64,000 nt of DNA from contig NC_051101.1 of NCBI RefSeq assembly GCF_901709675.1, positions 4,112,501-4,176,500 of the forward strand. The letters are read 5' to 3'. The position numbers and the translations under genes are program-made. The DNA comes from Syngnathus acus (taxonomy: Eukaryota; Chordata; Actinopteri; Syngnathiformes; Syngnathidae). Below, piece after piece: positions 38,066 through 52,350 of the stretch. The notes beneath the pieces were generated by a model, which was not told the origin of the DNA, searched no databases, and saw nothing but the letters and a program-made list of their open reading frames with translations. Numbering within the stretch: the stretch's first letter is position 1; each line of letters opens with the position of its first letter.

Positions 38066-39374
38066 TGGTTATCCCTTAATTAGTTCAACCCAATTAACTG
38101 GAGTAAATGTAGAAGAAGTAGCTAAGCTTTGAGAGATGCCTCATGGGCCTTAAAATCCGTTAACACGATGAGAAAGCGTCTTGGAAAACGTCTACCTCAA
38201 GATCAAGCAGACCTATGATTACAAGTGATAATGGACAAGATTAATGATGTGATATGAAGTAATCACGACTCAAGGAGCTTGATTTCAGAATAATTTGTCA
38301 CTTTAGAAACTTTCCTCTGTGGTTTGATTTGACATCAGATAAGAAAAAGACAAGAGGGGTAGAAATGGAATAAAATTACTCTCTAATTTTGTCTGTCACT
38401 AAGAGAGATCCCACAATAAATCAAATACAATTGGTGAATTTGCTTACCCTGTAGCTCCTTGTTCCCATCGTTATTACATTGAGAAACGTCAAGGGCCAAA
38501 CCAAACCTAACAATCCAAACCTCAAACCCTTCTTCACTGTTGAGGTTCTGGCCAGCAATTGAGCCAGTAACTACCCACATTTAGACAAGTATTGTTCCAG
38601 GACAGAACTCAAGCCTCACTACTTTGCACTACTACTGCACTACACTACTGGATTGATTTACAATCTCTCAGCTTTAGATGCTTTTCATTCTCCGCAGAAC
38701 ACCGGCGCACTGCAACTCACATCGGCGGCGATCACCTGTGCCAAAACTTTCAGCTCAGAATTTCGGTGTGTTAGCCCACTGTGTGACATGATGCTTGCTA
38801 CTCCCAGAGCAGTTTTCCGGGTGTTTAGCATTATAGTATTAAATGTCATTGAGTCATGGACTAGTCAACACTTCAAGTAAAGGCATGATGGACAGCCAAC
38901 TGCTTGCTGAACTTAGAGCGCTAGAGCAGAAGGAGCAGCAACGACAGTCACAAACCATTACACGCACAGTCCAGAGGGCGAAACAAAAATTGACAAACAG
39001 GACAAATTTGAGCAAATTAAGTCAAATGCCTCAAAACAGATGGCTCTTAAAAATAGTCTTGAGTGATTTGAGTGAGTTTTAAATGCAATGTTACGCCATT
39101 TGGGTTCATAGAGCACCTGTCTGGTAAATTGCCCTACATTCGGGAAGAGTTAAATAAAGCAATATATCAGATGCAAGTTAGAGGAAACACACAATTCAGC
39201 GCTCACTGTTTGAGGTCTTAGTAAAAATTGTCTAGTAGCTCCAACTCTTCATGAAAACAAGATTTCAACATTTTCATGCGAGTAGACTTAGGTCACAATG
39301 TTTTTATTGGTATGGTTTCTTTCGACTTCAAAATAAAGTCTGGCCCGGCAGAATCGTCCACTGAATTTTTATAG
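38066..39374. other. Intergenic; one weak coding-like frame
   Basis: No confirmed gene. The frame 38843-39082 contains a hydrophilic, Gln/Lys-rich stretch (MDSQLLAELRALEQKEQQRQ from 38888) that looks helical, but without flanking splice evidence or a known homologue I do not call it a gene. Confidence 0.3.
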
Positions 39375-39902
39375 CGGTCGTCCACACTGGGGTCACAGGT
39401 GAGCTGGAGTCTATCTCAGTTGACTTTAGGTAAGAGGGTGATTACGTTGTATGTATGTAGGTAGGTAGGTAGGTAGGTAGGTAGGTGGGTAGGTAGGTAC
39501 TTTATCGATCCCATGGGGAAATTCAGTGTCCAGCAGTATCCATCCCCAAAAGCGGGCACATAAAAGAGGATAACAGAAATGCAGTAGATTCTTACAAAAG
39601 TGTCTTGCACCAGTAATAAATAAATAAATAAATGAACATTAATCATCAGAAACGTGTCACCCTAACGTTAACCCAAGACCATGTCCGTGATCGTACCCCT
39701 GAACCCTGCAGTGAGTAAAAAAGTCTCACAGAAAGGCTCCCCCTTCTGTGGTCAATTGAGATTATTTATTTAAGGTAACGTTCACGTTATTGTAATAAGG
39801 GTGGAAGCCCGCACAAGTAGCATGCAAATTGAGCAGATCTGAGATTTGCACCCAAACATCAGAGCTGTGAGGTACACGTGCTGACCACCACGCCTCTGCC
39901 GC
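39375..39902 (-). mobile_element. SINE split by another repeat
   Basis: The minus strand from 39902 downward gives a tRNA-like head (GGTGGTCAGCACGTGTACC, TCACAGC) and SINE 3'-body text appears at 39440-39390 (complement of GGAGTCTATCTCAGTTGACT). Between them are a (GTAG)n run at 39456-39500 and a TACTTTATCGATCCCATGGG repeat (39498-39640) known as a fish retroelement tail. This suggests a nested insertion into an older SINE. Confidence 0.45.
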
Positions 39903-42900
39903 CATCTGTTCCTTGGAGTCCCTCCATTATTCTTCACTTCATCCATCCTGGGCTCTTCTAACACTTGTCTTTCTCAGAACTGGCATATGAGAGAATTTGC
40001 GCATTGAGGTTACACCCATGTTTTCTCTGGCTCCTATTCCAACTGGACATGGTGAACAGGTTTTTAACCATTTTTCCATTGAATGATTTTGATGAGGGCA
40101 ATGTGGAATTTAAATATTCACAGCATCCAAAATGTAAACACATGGAGATGAACTGACAGATGAGATGTCACATTAAACATGCCAATTTTTTCCCTCTGAT
40201 TCTCCTCTTTGTTTATACATATTACATTGCACTTTTACAATCTTTAAAAACAATTAATATTGCAATTAGTTGGATTAACAAAATGTAGTTATGCTAATCT
40301 GGGCCACCTGCATGCGTCTTTGACGCATATGATAAGACTATGATAAAAAGTTTCACAGGTTCTGTTATCTCACAGTAGAGGCAAATTTTTACTTTTTTGT
40401 TTACAATGCTCTTCAGACATTTTGGTCAACTTACACTACTTAAGTTGTAATTTTCAATCATATCACTTAGCAAGTCGTATGAAAGGAACTAAGGGCCTCT
40501 TGAACCCTACATGCGCTGATTTAAAAATTCCGGTAAGCAAGAGAATATTAATGATTTCTTTATTCAAGCACGACAGTAACTTGGCTCTGACTGATCACAG
40601 CTGTTGCCTTGTATGTGCACAAGTGTGTGTGTGTGTTTGCAAAAATCCACACTAATGCATAAACTTATTGAAATAGTTTATAGATTTTAACAAGTATTTG
40701 AGTGCGAACCATTACGTACAATGGGACGCTCATTATGTGTGATGGTATCTAAAAAAAAAAAAAAAAAATCACTCTATAAAAACTTCATGTTTGCAAGCTC
40801 CACTACTGGGTAGGACTTTCCACCCAAATATTGTTTCCTAGAAGACTTATAGGCAGATATGATGAGTGGCTGTTGGGGCTGAGAGCAGGGAATTTTCCCT
40901 AGCAAACTAATTAGAGCCAGCGATGATGTCATAAGGCAACCTTGGGTCACCATTGTCAGAGCGATTGATAGGGTATAAACCAAGAGCCATACAGAGATAA
41001 AGTTGAGAAACTATGTATTTTACAGTCAAATCGTATACTGTATGCGCAGGAGGCTCCTCCCATCCACGCGACTGACGACACAACATCACACAGACAAATA
41101 CTCGGATTATGACAATTAGCCAAGAGCAGGCCTTGTTATATTTTGGTACAATGCTTGCTGTTATTACAGAGTTTAAACTTTAATAGAATGATTGCATGTC
41201 TTGAATTGTTGCATTATTCTTTTCAGGATTTTGCCTGAACTATTTTTCTTTAAATTACAAGCACACACACACACGCACGCACGCACCCACATACATACAC
41301 ACACACACGCACGCATGCACACACACATGCACACACGCACTCACACACACATTTGTAAATCAGACACGCACAAAGTGAGTGTGTTTCAAAACAATACAGT
41401 CTTTCTTTTTGCTAAAGGAAGTATAAAGACCACAGGGGCCAGATGTTGTCTAGTGTGTGTAATGTTACACACATGCACAAACAAACACACGCATGCACGC
41501 ACACACACACACGCACACACGCCGCACGCACACAAACACACACACACACACGCACGCACGCACACAAAAACCCCCACACACACTTTTTCCCCCTCAATGT
41601 GTTCTTTATTTGATCAATCAAAAAGACACATCACAGGCCCACTATCACCATTTAACAAGAAATACAGATGAATAAACTCTGTCCTTGGAAAATCATAGAG
41701 CACATAGAAACATATGGATTCAAATAAAGACACTTCCGTTCACATACGCATATATTTATTGTTCATGCAGGCTCCTGAGAAGTATGAAAACTTCAACATA
41801 CACAAAGACTGAAATGATCAATATCACTAGTCACCTTATACTATATACCAGGAAATTTTAATCAGAGTTGATTTTTTGTTTTTAAGTTTGACCTATGCAA
41901 GTTCGCATGATACGGATTTCACCATGTGATAAAATTTACAAATCAAAATTCCACCTGTTGCTGAACCCAACGCTTAATTTGTAAATATTACAAATATTAC
42001 TATGTTACATATTGCCGTATATTAGCGATTTTAGATGATTATTATTATTATTATGAAACCCTAATGTACTCGTGAAAAAACAATGGCAGATTCAGAATCA
42101 GAGCAATAAAAACTAGAGAAGTTTACAAAATATCATGAGTCGTAAAATCAAGCTCTCACAATGCAGATATAAAAACAATACACAATACCTGTTTAAATGC
42201 CAGTTTGTAAAAATTAGAAAAAGTCGACAGAAATGAAACAATTTCAAAACATTTGCCACTGTTGATGTGACTGTAAAACTAAAGTGATTTTTGATTGAAA
42301 ATGATTCCCATTTTTTTCCAAGAGAGGAAGTAAAAATAAAGAAATCAAATGAAGTAGCTGCACTAACGTGCACACCCATTCAAACTCATGTTAAACACAC
42401 ATCTGCCTCCGGTTAAAGTGCTCTGATCAGGACCAAATAAATTTCAGTTGTTCTGGTATGCTATTCCAAACATTGTTTTGTAGTCTAGCAGAAGCTTTAA
42501 GGTTTTGTGCTAACATTGGTTGCTACTTTGGATTGTTCATAATTCTTTCCTTTTTAAGGCCCAGTTTCATGTGAAGAAAAACTATCCTGAGACATGACAC
42601 TGCTACCATGCTTGACTGTTATCATTGTTTTGGTGTTGCGCAATCTTCAGTTTCATCAGAAGAAATACAATGCCAAAATATTACTCTGCCACCATGCTTC
42701 AAGGTTATTATTATTATTTTGGTGATGATCAATGTTGTGTTCATGTCAAAGCTAACTTATTTTACTGTCAAAATGTTCAACCTTGGTTTCATAACGGATC
42801 ATAATGTCTTCCAAACATGTGAGTGTGTTAGACTTCGGAATGCAAATGCTGTTTCGGTATTACAGTCATTTTAGCACAACTTGTTCTGGTTCGAGACTAT

Positions 42901-43215
42901 CATCAATTTACGAATGCTCAAACCGCCAACCCGGGAAAACAGGCGCCATTAACGACGCCCGCTAATGAGCTCTAAATGTTATTATGAATTATGAAACCTG
43001 AGCCATTAGTTTCACTCTCACATGGCAGAAAATGAAAACAGTTTGACCCATAGAAAACATCTCAGCTTCAGGATGTCGCTGATGGCCATTGGTGTGGCAG
43101 ATATTTTGTACGACACCGCAATAACAGAATCTTTGATTTGACTCTACCCTACAATGTAGAGTGGCATTGGCTTTTTAATATTGCAAAATAAAAACGTGAA
43201 TGTGTGACTTTCTAA
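39903..43215. other. Intergenic with CA-rich repeats
   Basis: It contains an A-run at 40751-40768 and CA/CGCA-rich tracts at 41261-41352 and 41466-41583. The 159-codon frame over them is an artefact. No exon is supported. The segment 42940-43015 is discussed as a possible regulatory block. Confidence 0.5.
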
Positions 43216-43345
43216 AGCTCTTTGGCAGCTGCATCATTTTTATTAAATTTGGTTTCTCATCTGTAGGCTCAATGGACTGGTGACGGAAGCTCTTCTCAAT
43301 GTAGAGGATGGAAGGACAAATGGACAATTACTTTATGAATGATGA
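43216..43345 (+). repeat. Dispersed repeat family R1, copy 1
   Basis: CTCTTTGGCAGC, GGTTTCTCATCTGT, CTGGTGACGGAAGCTCTT and GAGGATGGAAGGAC occur in the same order as in the copies at 52135 (+) and 56640 (-). I do not recognise the family. The GGAT-like tail suggests a LINE or SINE 3' end. Confidence 0.6.
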
Positions 43346-43555
43346 CTGACAATGGATGGTTGCCCAGGACAACGATTAAGGACAAAGGATGGACTAGCAA
43401 TATTTGTTAAATTGCCAACCATCATTGAGCTTGCCTTTCATTCTGGTGAATTCCTGCTTGACTTTGTTTCCTTGATCCTGGCTGAGCAGGGTCAACTTCT
43501 GAGGGGCACGTTCCTGCTCAGCTCATCAGCAATCAACCGAGTTTTAGACCTCTCC

Positions 43556-43845
43556 TAATTAAGATTAAGATTAAAGTCCCAATGATTGTCACACACACAT
43601 CTGGGTGTGGTGAAATTTGTCCTCTGCATTTAACCCATCCCCATGTGATTTTAATCCATCCCCTGGGGGAGAGGGGAGCAGTGAGCAGCAGCGGTGCCGC
43701 GCTCGGGAATCATTTGGTGATCTAACCCCCCAATCCCACCCTGCATGACCCTAATGTGCCAGCAGTTGCCAGATGATTCCCACAAGAGTGGTAAATCGAC
43801 CGTCCTGAGTGTTTTGGAGGGTTGTATCAGCTTCACCTTTTTTTC
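43556..43845. repeat. Common fish dispersed repeat
   Basis: AAAGTCCCAATGATTGTCAC, GGTGTGGTGAAATTTGTCCT, CTGCATTTAACCCATCCCC and GCAGCGGTGCCGCGCTCGGG form a string that recurs in many teleost genomes. It is non-coding and its class is uncertain to me. Confidence 0.65.
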
Positions 43846-46037
43846 TTCATACCTGCCCTACTTGAATGATGCATTTAGAAATACATTCACCGTATTAATC
43901 TCTCATCAGTTTTAAAGTAATTTACATTTGCAGAACTGTGCTATCATTTTATTTTGTGCTGGTATGAATAATTTGATGGTATTGTTGAGGCGTTTTACTG
44001 GCTGACTCCTTGGTCATTAACCATTGCTAGGATCCCTTGCATGATTGTTTGTCGCACTTCCTGGCATCTGTAATATGTCACCTAATCCGCGCAACGGGAA
44101 AACGCTGCTCGGTTTTCTGTTTATGGGATGATGTAACATGCTTGTCCATGTGACATGGTAAAATTCAATTCCTTTAAATGACACATCACATATGTTGCAA
44201 CAAATTAACATATTATCGAATAAGATGATGTTGCCAGAGATTCATCAGCAAAATTTCACAGCAAGTACTGAATAAAATTATTCTAATGGGGAAATTAAGC
44301 AAGTTAGAGCTGAAATGGGCCGGAGGAAACTCTGTGGTGGTCCAGTCTTTCTAAGCAAAATAAATAGAGGCTGAAGAGTTTATTTTCACTCGGGCTGAAA
44401 GGGGGAAGGGGGGTCTGGAGTGAAGGGGAGACAGGAGGGGGTTGTAAGAGAGAGAAAACGAAGGGGGAAAGTAGTTTATTTTATTGTGGCAAAATGGGTT
44501 TGCTTTAACTCTGCGGTGTTTGGAGTTAGAGTTAGCCCCCGTGTGCACCATGCTCAAAGTCAGGAGAAATAGACACAAGATAAAGGAAAGTTGACATAAT
44601 GACATGAGGCTGAAATACAAGAAGGTAAATATGAAATTAGAAGAAAACTGGAGAAAAAACAATTGTGTTGGTCCTTATTGCTAAGGTTTTAGGGAACAAA
44701 ATGAGAACGCAAATAAATCCCAAATAAAGTCTCCCAGTGAGGCTCTCTGGGTTGAAACACACCCACTATTTCCCGAGTGTGAATGAATACAGCTTAAGGA
44801 GTCAAGAGTGTGAATGAGTCCATCCAAAGGAGACTCCGCCGATGACGCATTTACATCTTTGTGACGTTGCTCCCCTAATTAATCCCTGCATCTGTCAAAT
44901 AGCAACAAGGCTTCTTTGTGCGTTACTACAAATCACAGATCAAAGGTCTCAGATTTTTTTTGTATATGTACAAATGGACTTAATTATGGAGTTGTTGCCA
45001 TAGTTGTGACAAAACACACATACACATGCGTGTCCTACAGTACAGTCACATAGCCATGAAAGCTGCGGTAATTCAAACAATTCAAATATTAACCACTCGT
45101 CATTCATAGTTTTGAAAAACATATTCCAGAAACAATGTCAAAATAATTCTTAGAATCTGAAGTTAACATGGATGCTCGTGGGTAAACACCTTCCATGTGG
45201 AGGACCAAATCAGCATCATACTAACATCTTAAAAGATTTACTTCTTAATGACAGACCCATGAAAACATGCTAACGTGAAAATGGGTCTCAATTAGGATGA
45301 AGCACAGACAAATTTTGGTTGTTCCTAATAATCTCTCATCAACAGAGTGCAATGGTGGGTGGCTGTTGTTGCTGAAGCCTTCAGATTACCGTTCACTATT
45401 GGCACCTTAATCTGAACAGTTGAGCCTCATACCCTTTGACCTTTGGATGAAATATGCCTACAACACAACATGGCTTTGTGCCTTATCTCACCAGACCTGC
45501 GAGGAGAAGACGAAAGCAGTAAAACAGATTGACAAGCTGCAACCGAGCAGCCCTGTGAAGGTCTTCACATGAAAGCTGAAAAATTGTCATTTCAAGTACC
45601 GTTTGTATGTGTGAATCAGTCCTGGCCAGATATACATTAGCAAGCCCATGAATGCCGTCTTATCACTAACATAACAGCCTAGGCATCCTGAAAGACGGCA
45701 CTTTAGAATGACAGCACTGAGACAAACAGTTCCCTTTATAGTGTAAAGAAGGAAGCAGGCTTTACAAATAATGGATGTCGGCGAGATGCAGAGCAGATAC
45801 TAGGTTTCTCTATTGGTGTGCTCCCATCATCACGGTGAAAATCAGGAAGGTCCCTCTGGTTGGTATGTGTCACATGTTAGAATCATAGTGTTACTTGAGC
45901 GCGTTCTTTAATATGTTTAAAATTTTGCTTTGTCAAAATGAACCCTATCTGCTAAGAACATTTTTTTATTTATTTGCTATTACAGTACTAAACTGGTGTA
46001 ACGGACCTTTTGCAATTTGCTCAAGGTGCACACCAGT
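43846..46037. other. Intergenic, nothing firm
   Basis: A purine-rich patch lies at 44397-44470. The block 44805-44945 is a candidate conserved element. No exon is supported. Confidence 0.4.
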
Positions 46038-46117
46038 CCAGTCAGCTGCAGTAGGCTCCAACTCACCCAGGACCCGACAGAGCAAGCACTATAGAAAATG
46101 AATGAATGGTTGAGTAT
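46038..46117 (+). mobile_element. SINE 3' end fragment
   Basis: CAGTCAGCTGCAGTAGGCTCC and TATAGAAAATGAATGAATGG correspond to the 3' body and tail of the GGAT-tailed SINE, diverged. Confidence 0.5.
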
Positions 46118-46144
46118 GGGGTACAGTTTGATTACTTTAGGTCA

Positions 46145-46448
46145 CAGATGTCAAACTCAAGGCCCGGGGGGCAGATACGCCCCGCCACATCATTTTATCT
46201 GGCCCGCAAAGACAAATTGTGCATCAAATTCGTGTCATTACTAGAATTGCAAATTGTCTTCACTTTTAATATCTTTTTTTTTTTTTAATATTTGACCAGG
46301 TTTTACTTGTCTGATTTGAAAACGAGTTATTTGTCAGTTTGTTTTGTAGCTTTTACTGTATACGTATAATATGAGGTGCTCATACATTCATAATGGCCCT
46401 CCGAAAGAAGCTATGACTACAATGCGGCCCGCGAAAAAAATGAGTTTA
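46145..46448. mobile_element. hAT-like non-autonomous element
   Basis: The left end CAGATGTCAAACTCAAGGCC with CCGGGGGG, and the right end GCGGCCCGCG followed by AAATGAGTTTA, are the familiar ends of a non-autonomous hAT-type repeat (AAACTCA in inverted orientation). About 300 bp, no coding capacity. Confidence 0.65.
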
Positions 46449-47655
46449 AGTGCAATTAGCTTTGGTAACTGATTATGGGGAATCAAAGGGGAAAGGCAGT
46501 TATTGGGTTAATGCTTTAGTGTCTGACACAACGAATTCTGGTTGTCCAACAAATAAATCAACTAAAGACTGAAAGATGTATTGATGATGGCTGTATTGTA
46601 TGTCAGACATAAAAGACATCAGAGAGCGTAGAGCAAGGGTGAGATGAATGGTCATATAATTGCTTGCAACATCTTTATTTTTTAAATCGGGCTACAATGT
46701 ATTGGGACAATGTGCAAGGTTGACGCCAACCTATCATGAATAAACACCTTCAAATCTTTAAAAAAGGATTATGCATAATATTGAAGATTAGATTAGCTTT
46801 TTTTATTACGGCAATTTCAGACCCATAATTAAGCATTAATATAAGATCATTAAAAAGTGCCATGTTGGCCTATCGTGTAAGACTAACAAATTCTAATTTA
46901 ATAAAGGAACGCTTACATAAATTAACAAGAGTGTGTTATAGAATGGTTCAGAGCAGATTATACAAGCTTTTGTTCTCAGGTTCATTTACAGTTCATGACC
47001 AGGTTTGGGATTGATAATGGTGCTTAACATGCTCCATATGACAAGTGAGGTAACTTTTGGTGTGCACATAGGTAAAAGTTTTGCCTGAAAAGGACGATTC
47101 TCCCCCATCAAAAAACAAAACCAATAATATTGCGTTGTCATTTTTAAATATTTTTGTAGTTTTTTTTTTACATTGTGCACTAATACAGTTGAATATGAGG
47201 CAAACTATAGATTTATTGGGTACAAACAGGATGGATGAATGGTATCAATATGATATCAAACTACCACACAAATCATTGCTTCATTTATTTCTCATTTAAT
47301 ATGCTCCACCACTTCACCATCACGACTTCCCAGTTTAAAGCAACTGGGAACTCTGTGTGAGTAGAACCATTAACAGGCCACTCTGATAACAGAGACTCTT
47401 TGAAGCCAAGAACAGGAAGGCAAGGGTTGTAAAGAACCACAAACAGACTTCCTGTCTTTGGTGCACGCTCGTGTATGTGTTTTACTGTCATTGGCCCCTC
47501 TCAAAGCCCTAGTTCAGGTCAGGAGTGTGCCAAGTGTGCGCCTCAAAACTGCGAAACGTGCCCAGAGCTCAGGTGACCCAGAATTAGAGTGTAGTGTAAC
47601 CATATGTTGCACATGTAAAACGGAAAGCTGGGACATAGAAACAAGTGTTCCCTAA
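46449..47655. other. Intergenic, nothing recognised
   Basis: AT-rich, no supportable exon or repeat. Confidence 0.45.
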
Positions 47656-47800
47656 GTAGGGGTAGAGGATCGATCCAAAGATTGATGATATCGATACCCA
47701 ACTAGAGGTGGAGTATCGATCCAAATATCGATGGTATTGATATTAACTCAGCGTCAATATCAGATCGATACTAGGGTGAGAACATCGATACTGAACTTTC
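47656..47800. repeat. ATCGAT-rich duplicated repeat
   Basis: Two related units of about 48 bp (from 47656 and 47704) contain GATCGATCCAAA / TATCGATCCAAATATCGATG. Further GATCGATACTAG and ACATCGATACTG blocks follow. This resembles a degenerate DNA-transposon terminus found in fish. Confidence 0.55.
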
Positions 47801-49149
47801 AGTTTCATCCTGTTTTTTATGCACAGAGTGGCTTATTTATTATAAAAAATTTGGGGGATAGTTAAATTACTTTTTTCCCAGAATGATGGCCTAGAAGTGT
47901 TATTATAGTTGAGATTTCACTGCTGTGTTCGCATAGGTTAGTGACAGTCTTCAGAATGTATTGACTTAAGCACACAATTTTAGGCACAGAGATCTGCTCA
48001 ACAGTGATCTTTATTCATATGACATTTAAGGTTTAATTTTTGTATTAACTATTAGTAATCATGACAACTCACGATTATTTGTCTCCATCATTAACCAGGT
48101 AAAGACTATATCATAATATGCTGCCAGTTGGCAAGCATATGGTACATGTTCTTGTAATTGGGGGGTGGGGGTTGAATGCATGTGGCTCAGAAGTTGACAT
48201 GACCTCAAATAACACTCAGCAGCTGCCCAGACATCAGCCTGATGTGTTGGGGAAAGGAGGCGGGCGGGAAGCAGGGAGAAAGTTATCCTTTAAAGCTGGT
48301 TCAGTTCTGCACAGTGGACTGGTGTTAGTTGTCGCCGTGGCAACAATACCACAACAAGAAGGGTGGGGTGTATCTGTTTCTGTCTTTTAACACAGCTCAC
48401 ACACACTGACAATCTGCACTGAAGCATACATTCCTACAAGAGCTCCACTAATGGGAGTTAACGCTCTCAAATCAAATCAATACAAATATAATCATCATTC
48501 CTCTGCATTCATTGCATTTTTGAAAGTGGACGATGAGGATTGAGGGGTGCCGTGCAACTTGTGGAAATTCTGAAGCAGCTCCCAGAGGAACACAGAACAT
48601 GGATGTGAAAGGGGTTTTCTTCTCTGGGCCAAGGGTTAAATCTATCCATTACTGCCAAACTTTTGATTTGAAAACATCCTACATATTTTGGACAAGAATT
48701 AAGTTTTGAGCGATCCAAATACTTATTACCAATGCATGGAGAACGGCGACCCCGCTGGGGCCCACATCTGAAGTAACCCTCTCATATTTTTTTCTCTCCA
48801 ACTTGCTCAAAACATTTCTTCTACTCTAGCTGATCGGTTGTAAGGTGTAATATCAATCCGAGATGGAAGACATCGCTTACTTGTGCCTCGCACCAGAAGA
48901 AGAATTTCACCATCAGCGAAGGAGGGAGAGCATCATGGCATAAAAGTTCTGGTTCAGCCTTCTCCAAGTTGTGCCATTCCAAACATGTCCCCAAGCCTGT
49001 TTGTACACTGTCTTCTTTTTCACCTTGTCCCGTTCATTCTTTTTCTTGCTACTTCACCTACTTCACCTTCACTTTCCCTCATTCCCCGCATCTCTGCTCT
49101 CCAACATCCAGGTGCCTTGGCAGTTGCAGACTCCTTAGCAGCACCACGC
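47801..49149. other. Intergenic, no gene seen
   Basis: A modestly GC-richer stretch at 48140-48370 includes GGAGGCGGGCGGGAAG, but no splice-flanked exon is evident. Confidence 0.4.
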
Positions 49150-49293
49150 ACCGACCCTTCTCCAGCGGCACATGCTCTGCAGCCAACCTCCGACCTTGCT
49201 CAGGTGGCGCAACACCCACGGCCGTCCTCCTAACCTGCTTCGGTGGTGCACGTCTTTCGACTGCCCTCCGACCTTTCTCTGGCAGTGCACAAT
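49150..49293. repeat. Degenerate minisatellite, about 35-45 bp units
   Basis: Four imperfect units share CTCCGACCTTnCTC and GGnGGnGCnCA. On the minus strand they translate as a repeated ALPEKGRRAVERR / APPKQVRRTAVGV / APPEQGRRLAAEH pattern. It may be a scrap of a repetitive retroelement protein or a minisatellite that happens to be open. Confidence 0.6.
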
Positions 49294-50867
<1,574 letters not shown>

Positions 50868-50879
50868 ATATATATATTT

Positions 50880-52134
50880 TTTAATTGCCTCCTAAAACAG
50901 GAGCTTGTTATGACAGGAGGAACAAACAAAATGCAGAATGAAAAACATCAATAAATAAGACTAAATAGCACTAAACAGACTATATATAACGTTCTTAAAA
51001 TGAAATGGAATCAAGGGTCAGATGATTAGTTTAAGGATGGTTAAAAGGAGACAACTGGTTGGATGACAACATGTCTTTGTTGCAAATGCATCAATTTCAT
51101 GGTGCTTTCAAATCAACTGACGAGAATGTGAAGAGCATCACTGCAATTTGTTTTGTGTTAAATTCTGGAACACCAAAAGTGAGTCATTGTTAGTGATTGT
51201 TTTAAAAGGGACCAGCTTCAAACATGAAATTGTCAGAAATGTTGCACACTCGGGGACACGCTCGCAATAAAGGCAGAAAAAATGTTGTGAAGACGGCCCT
51301 TTGATAACACTTCAACACCCCTACACATCTGTTGCCTTTTATCCCACGACAATTGGAGGTAAAAAATCTGCAAAGACAGCTGAAAGTGACACAGGTGGAC
51401 CCTAACTGTATTTTTTCACACTATGGGGTTAAAAAAATGACCACTGGCACTCATGTTATTTTGAACTAATCATATCCACATGACACAGACTGCATTCATG
51501 TTTAAAAGCACGGGGTCACATGAGGTGAGCGTGTTTGCAAACGTTTTTAAGTTTGTTTTTTTCGCAAAGCTCATACTATAAAATATAAAAAGGAGTTTTG
51601 CGGTACATACTAGCACGTTTATGTCCAAATGCCACAATGTCATTACATCCCCACAGTGTCAATTTAGAAAAAAATACAATAATAAAATTGTAGAATGTAT
51701 GTTAGGGAATAATGGGCACACTTGTTCTGCATCAAGATTAGTGAGGACTTTTTGTTCGTTTCGATACTTCAAATTTTGTTCACTTTGCATTTCCTAGATT
51801 AAATAAAATGATTGTTTATTTCCCTCATATTTGTGTTTGCTCTGCCTTTTGGTTCAGGAATTCTGGACACCCTGTTGTAACAATTCTATTTTGGAAAAAT
51901 AATATATGGAAAAGCGAAGTTTTGTGAATCCGTTCCGTGCGTGCAAGACCTACGTGAACTGAACGTAGCGCATATTTGCTCTATGGACGTTTTTGCGAAC
52001 GCGCACATTTTGGGTCCATTGAATGGTTTTGAACGGTCATTTACTTTCATTCAAGGATGCCAGGTTTTCTCTTTTTAGACTTCAAAATAAAACCATGGGG
52101 ACAAGCGGTACATATGATGGATGGATGGATGGTA
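50880..52134. other. Intergenic, nothing recognised
   Basis: AT-rich unique-looking sequence with no supportable exon. Confidence 0.45.
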
Positions 52135-52350
52135 CCTTGCCACCTCATGCAGTCAACCATTTTAATCAAATTGGGGTTCTCATCTATTGGACTAGACTTT
52201 CTTTTCTATTTTTTTTTTTACTTGGATTGATGATGGATGGAGGAACGTACCAGTGACAGAAGCCCTTTCAAATGATGAGGATGGATGGATGGATGGATGG
52301 ATGGATGGATGGATGGATGGATGGATGGATGGATGGATGGATGGATGGAT
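52135..52350 (+). repeat. Dispersed repeat family R1, copy 2, with (GGAT)18 tail
   Basis: GGGGTTCTCATCT, GGAGGAACGTACCAGTGACA and GAAGCCCTTTCAAATGATGAG run directly into (GGAT)n at 52279-52350. This is the clearest copy and shows that the family carries a GGAT tail. Confidence 0.7.

Noticed and set aside
41192-41671. 159-codon ORF on the plus strand
   Set aside because: Dominated by His/Thr repeats from CA/CGCA-rich tracts, with no conserved domain or splice context.
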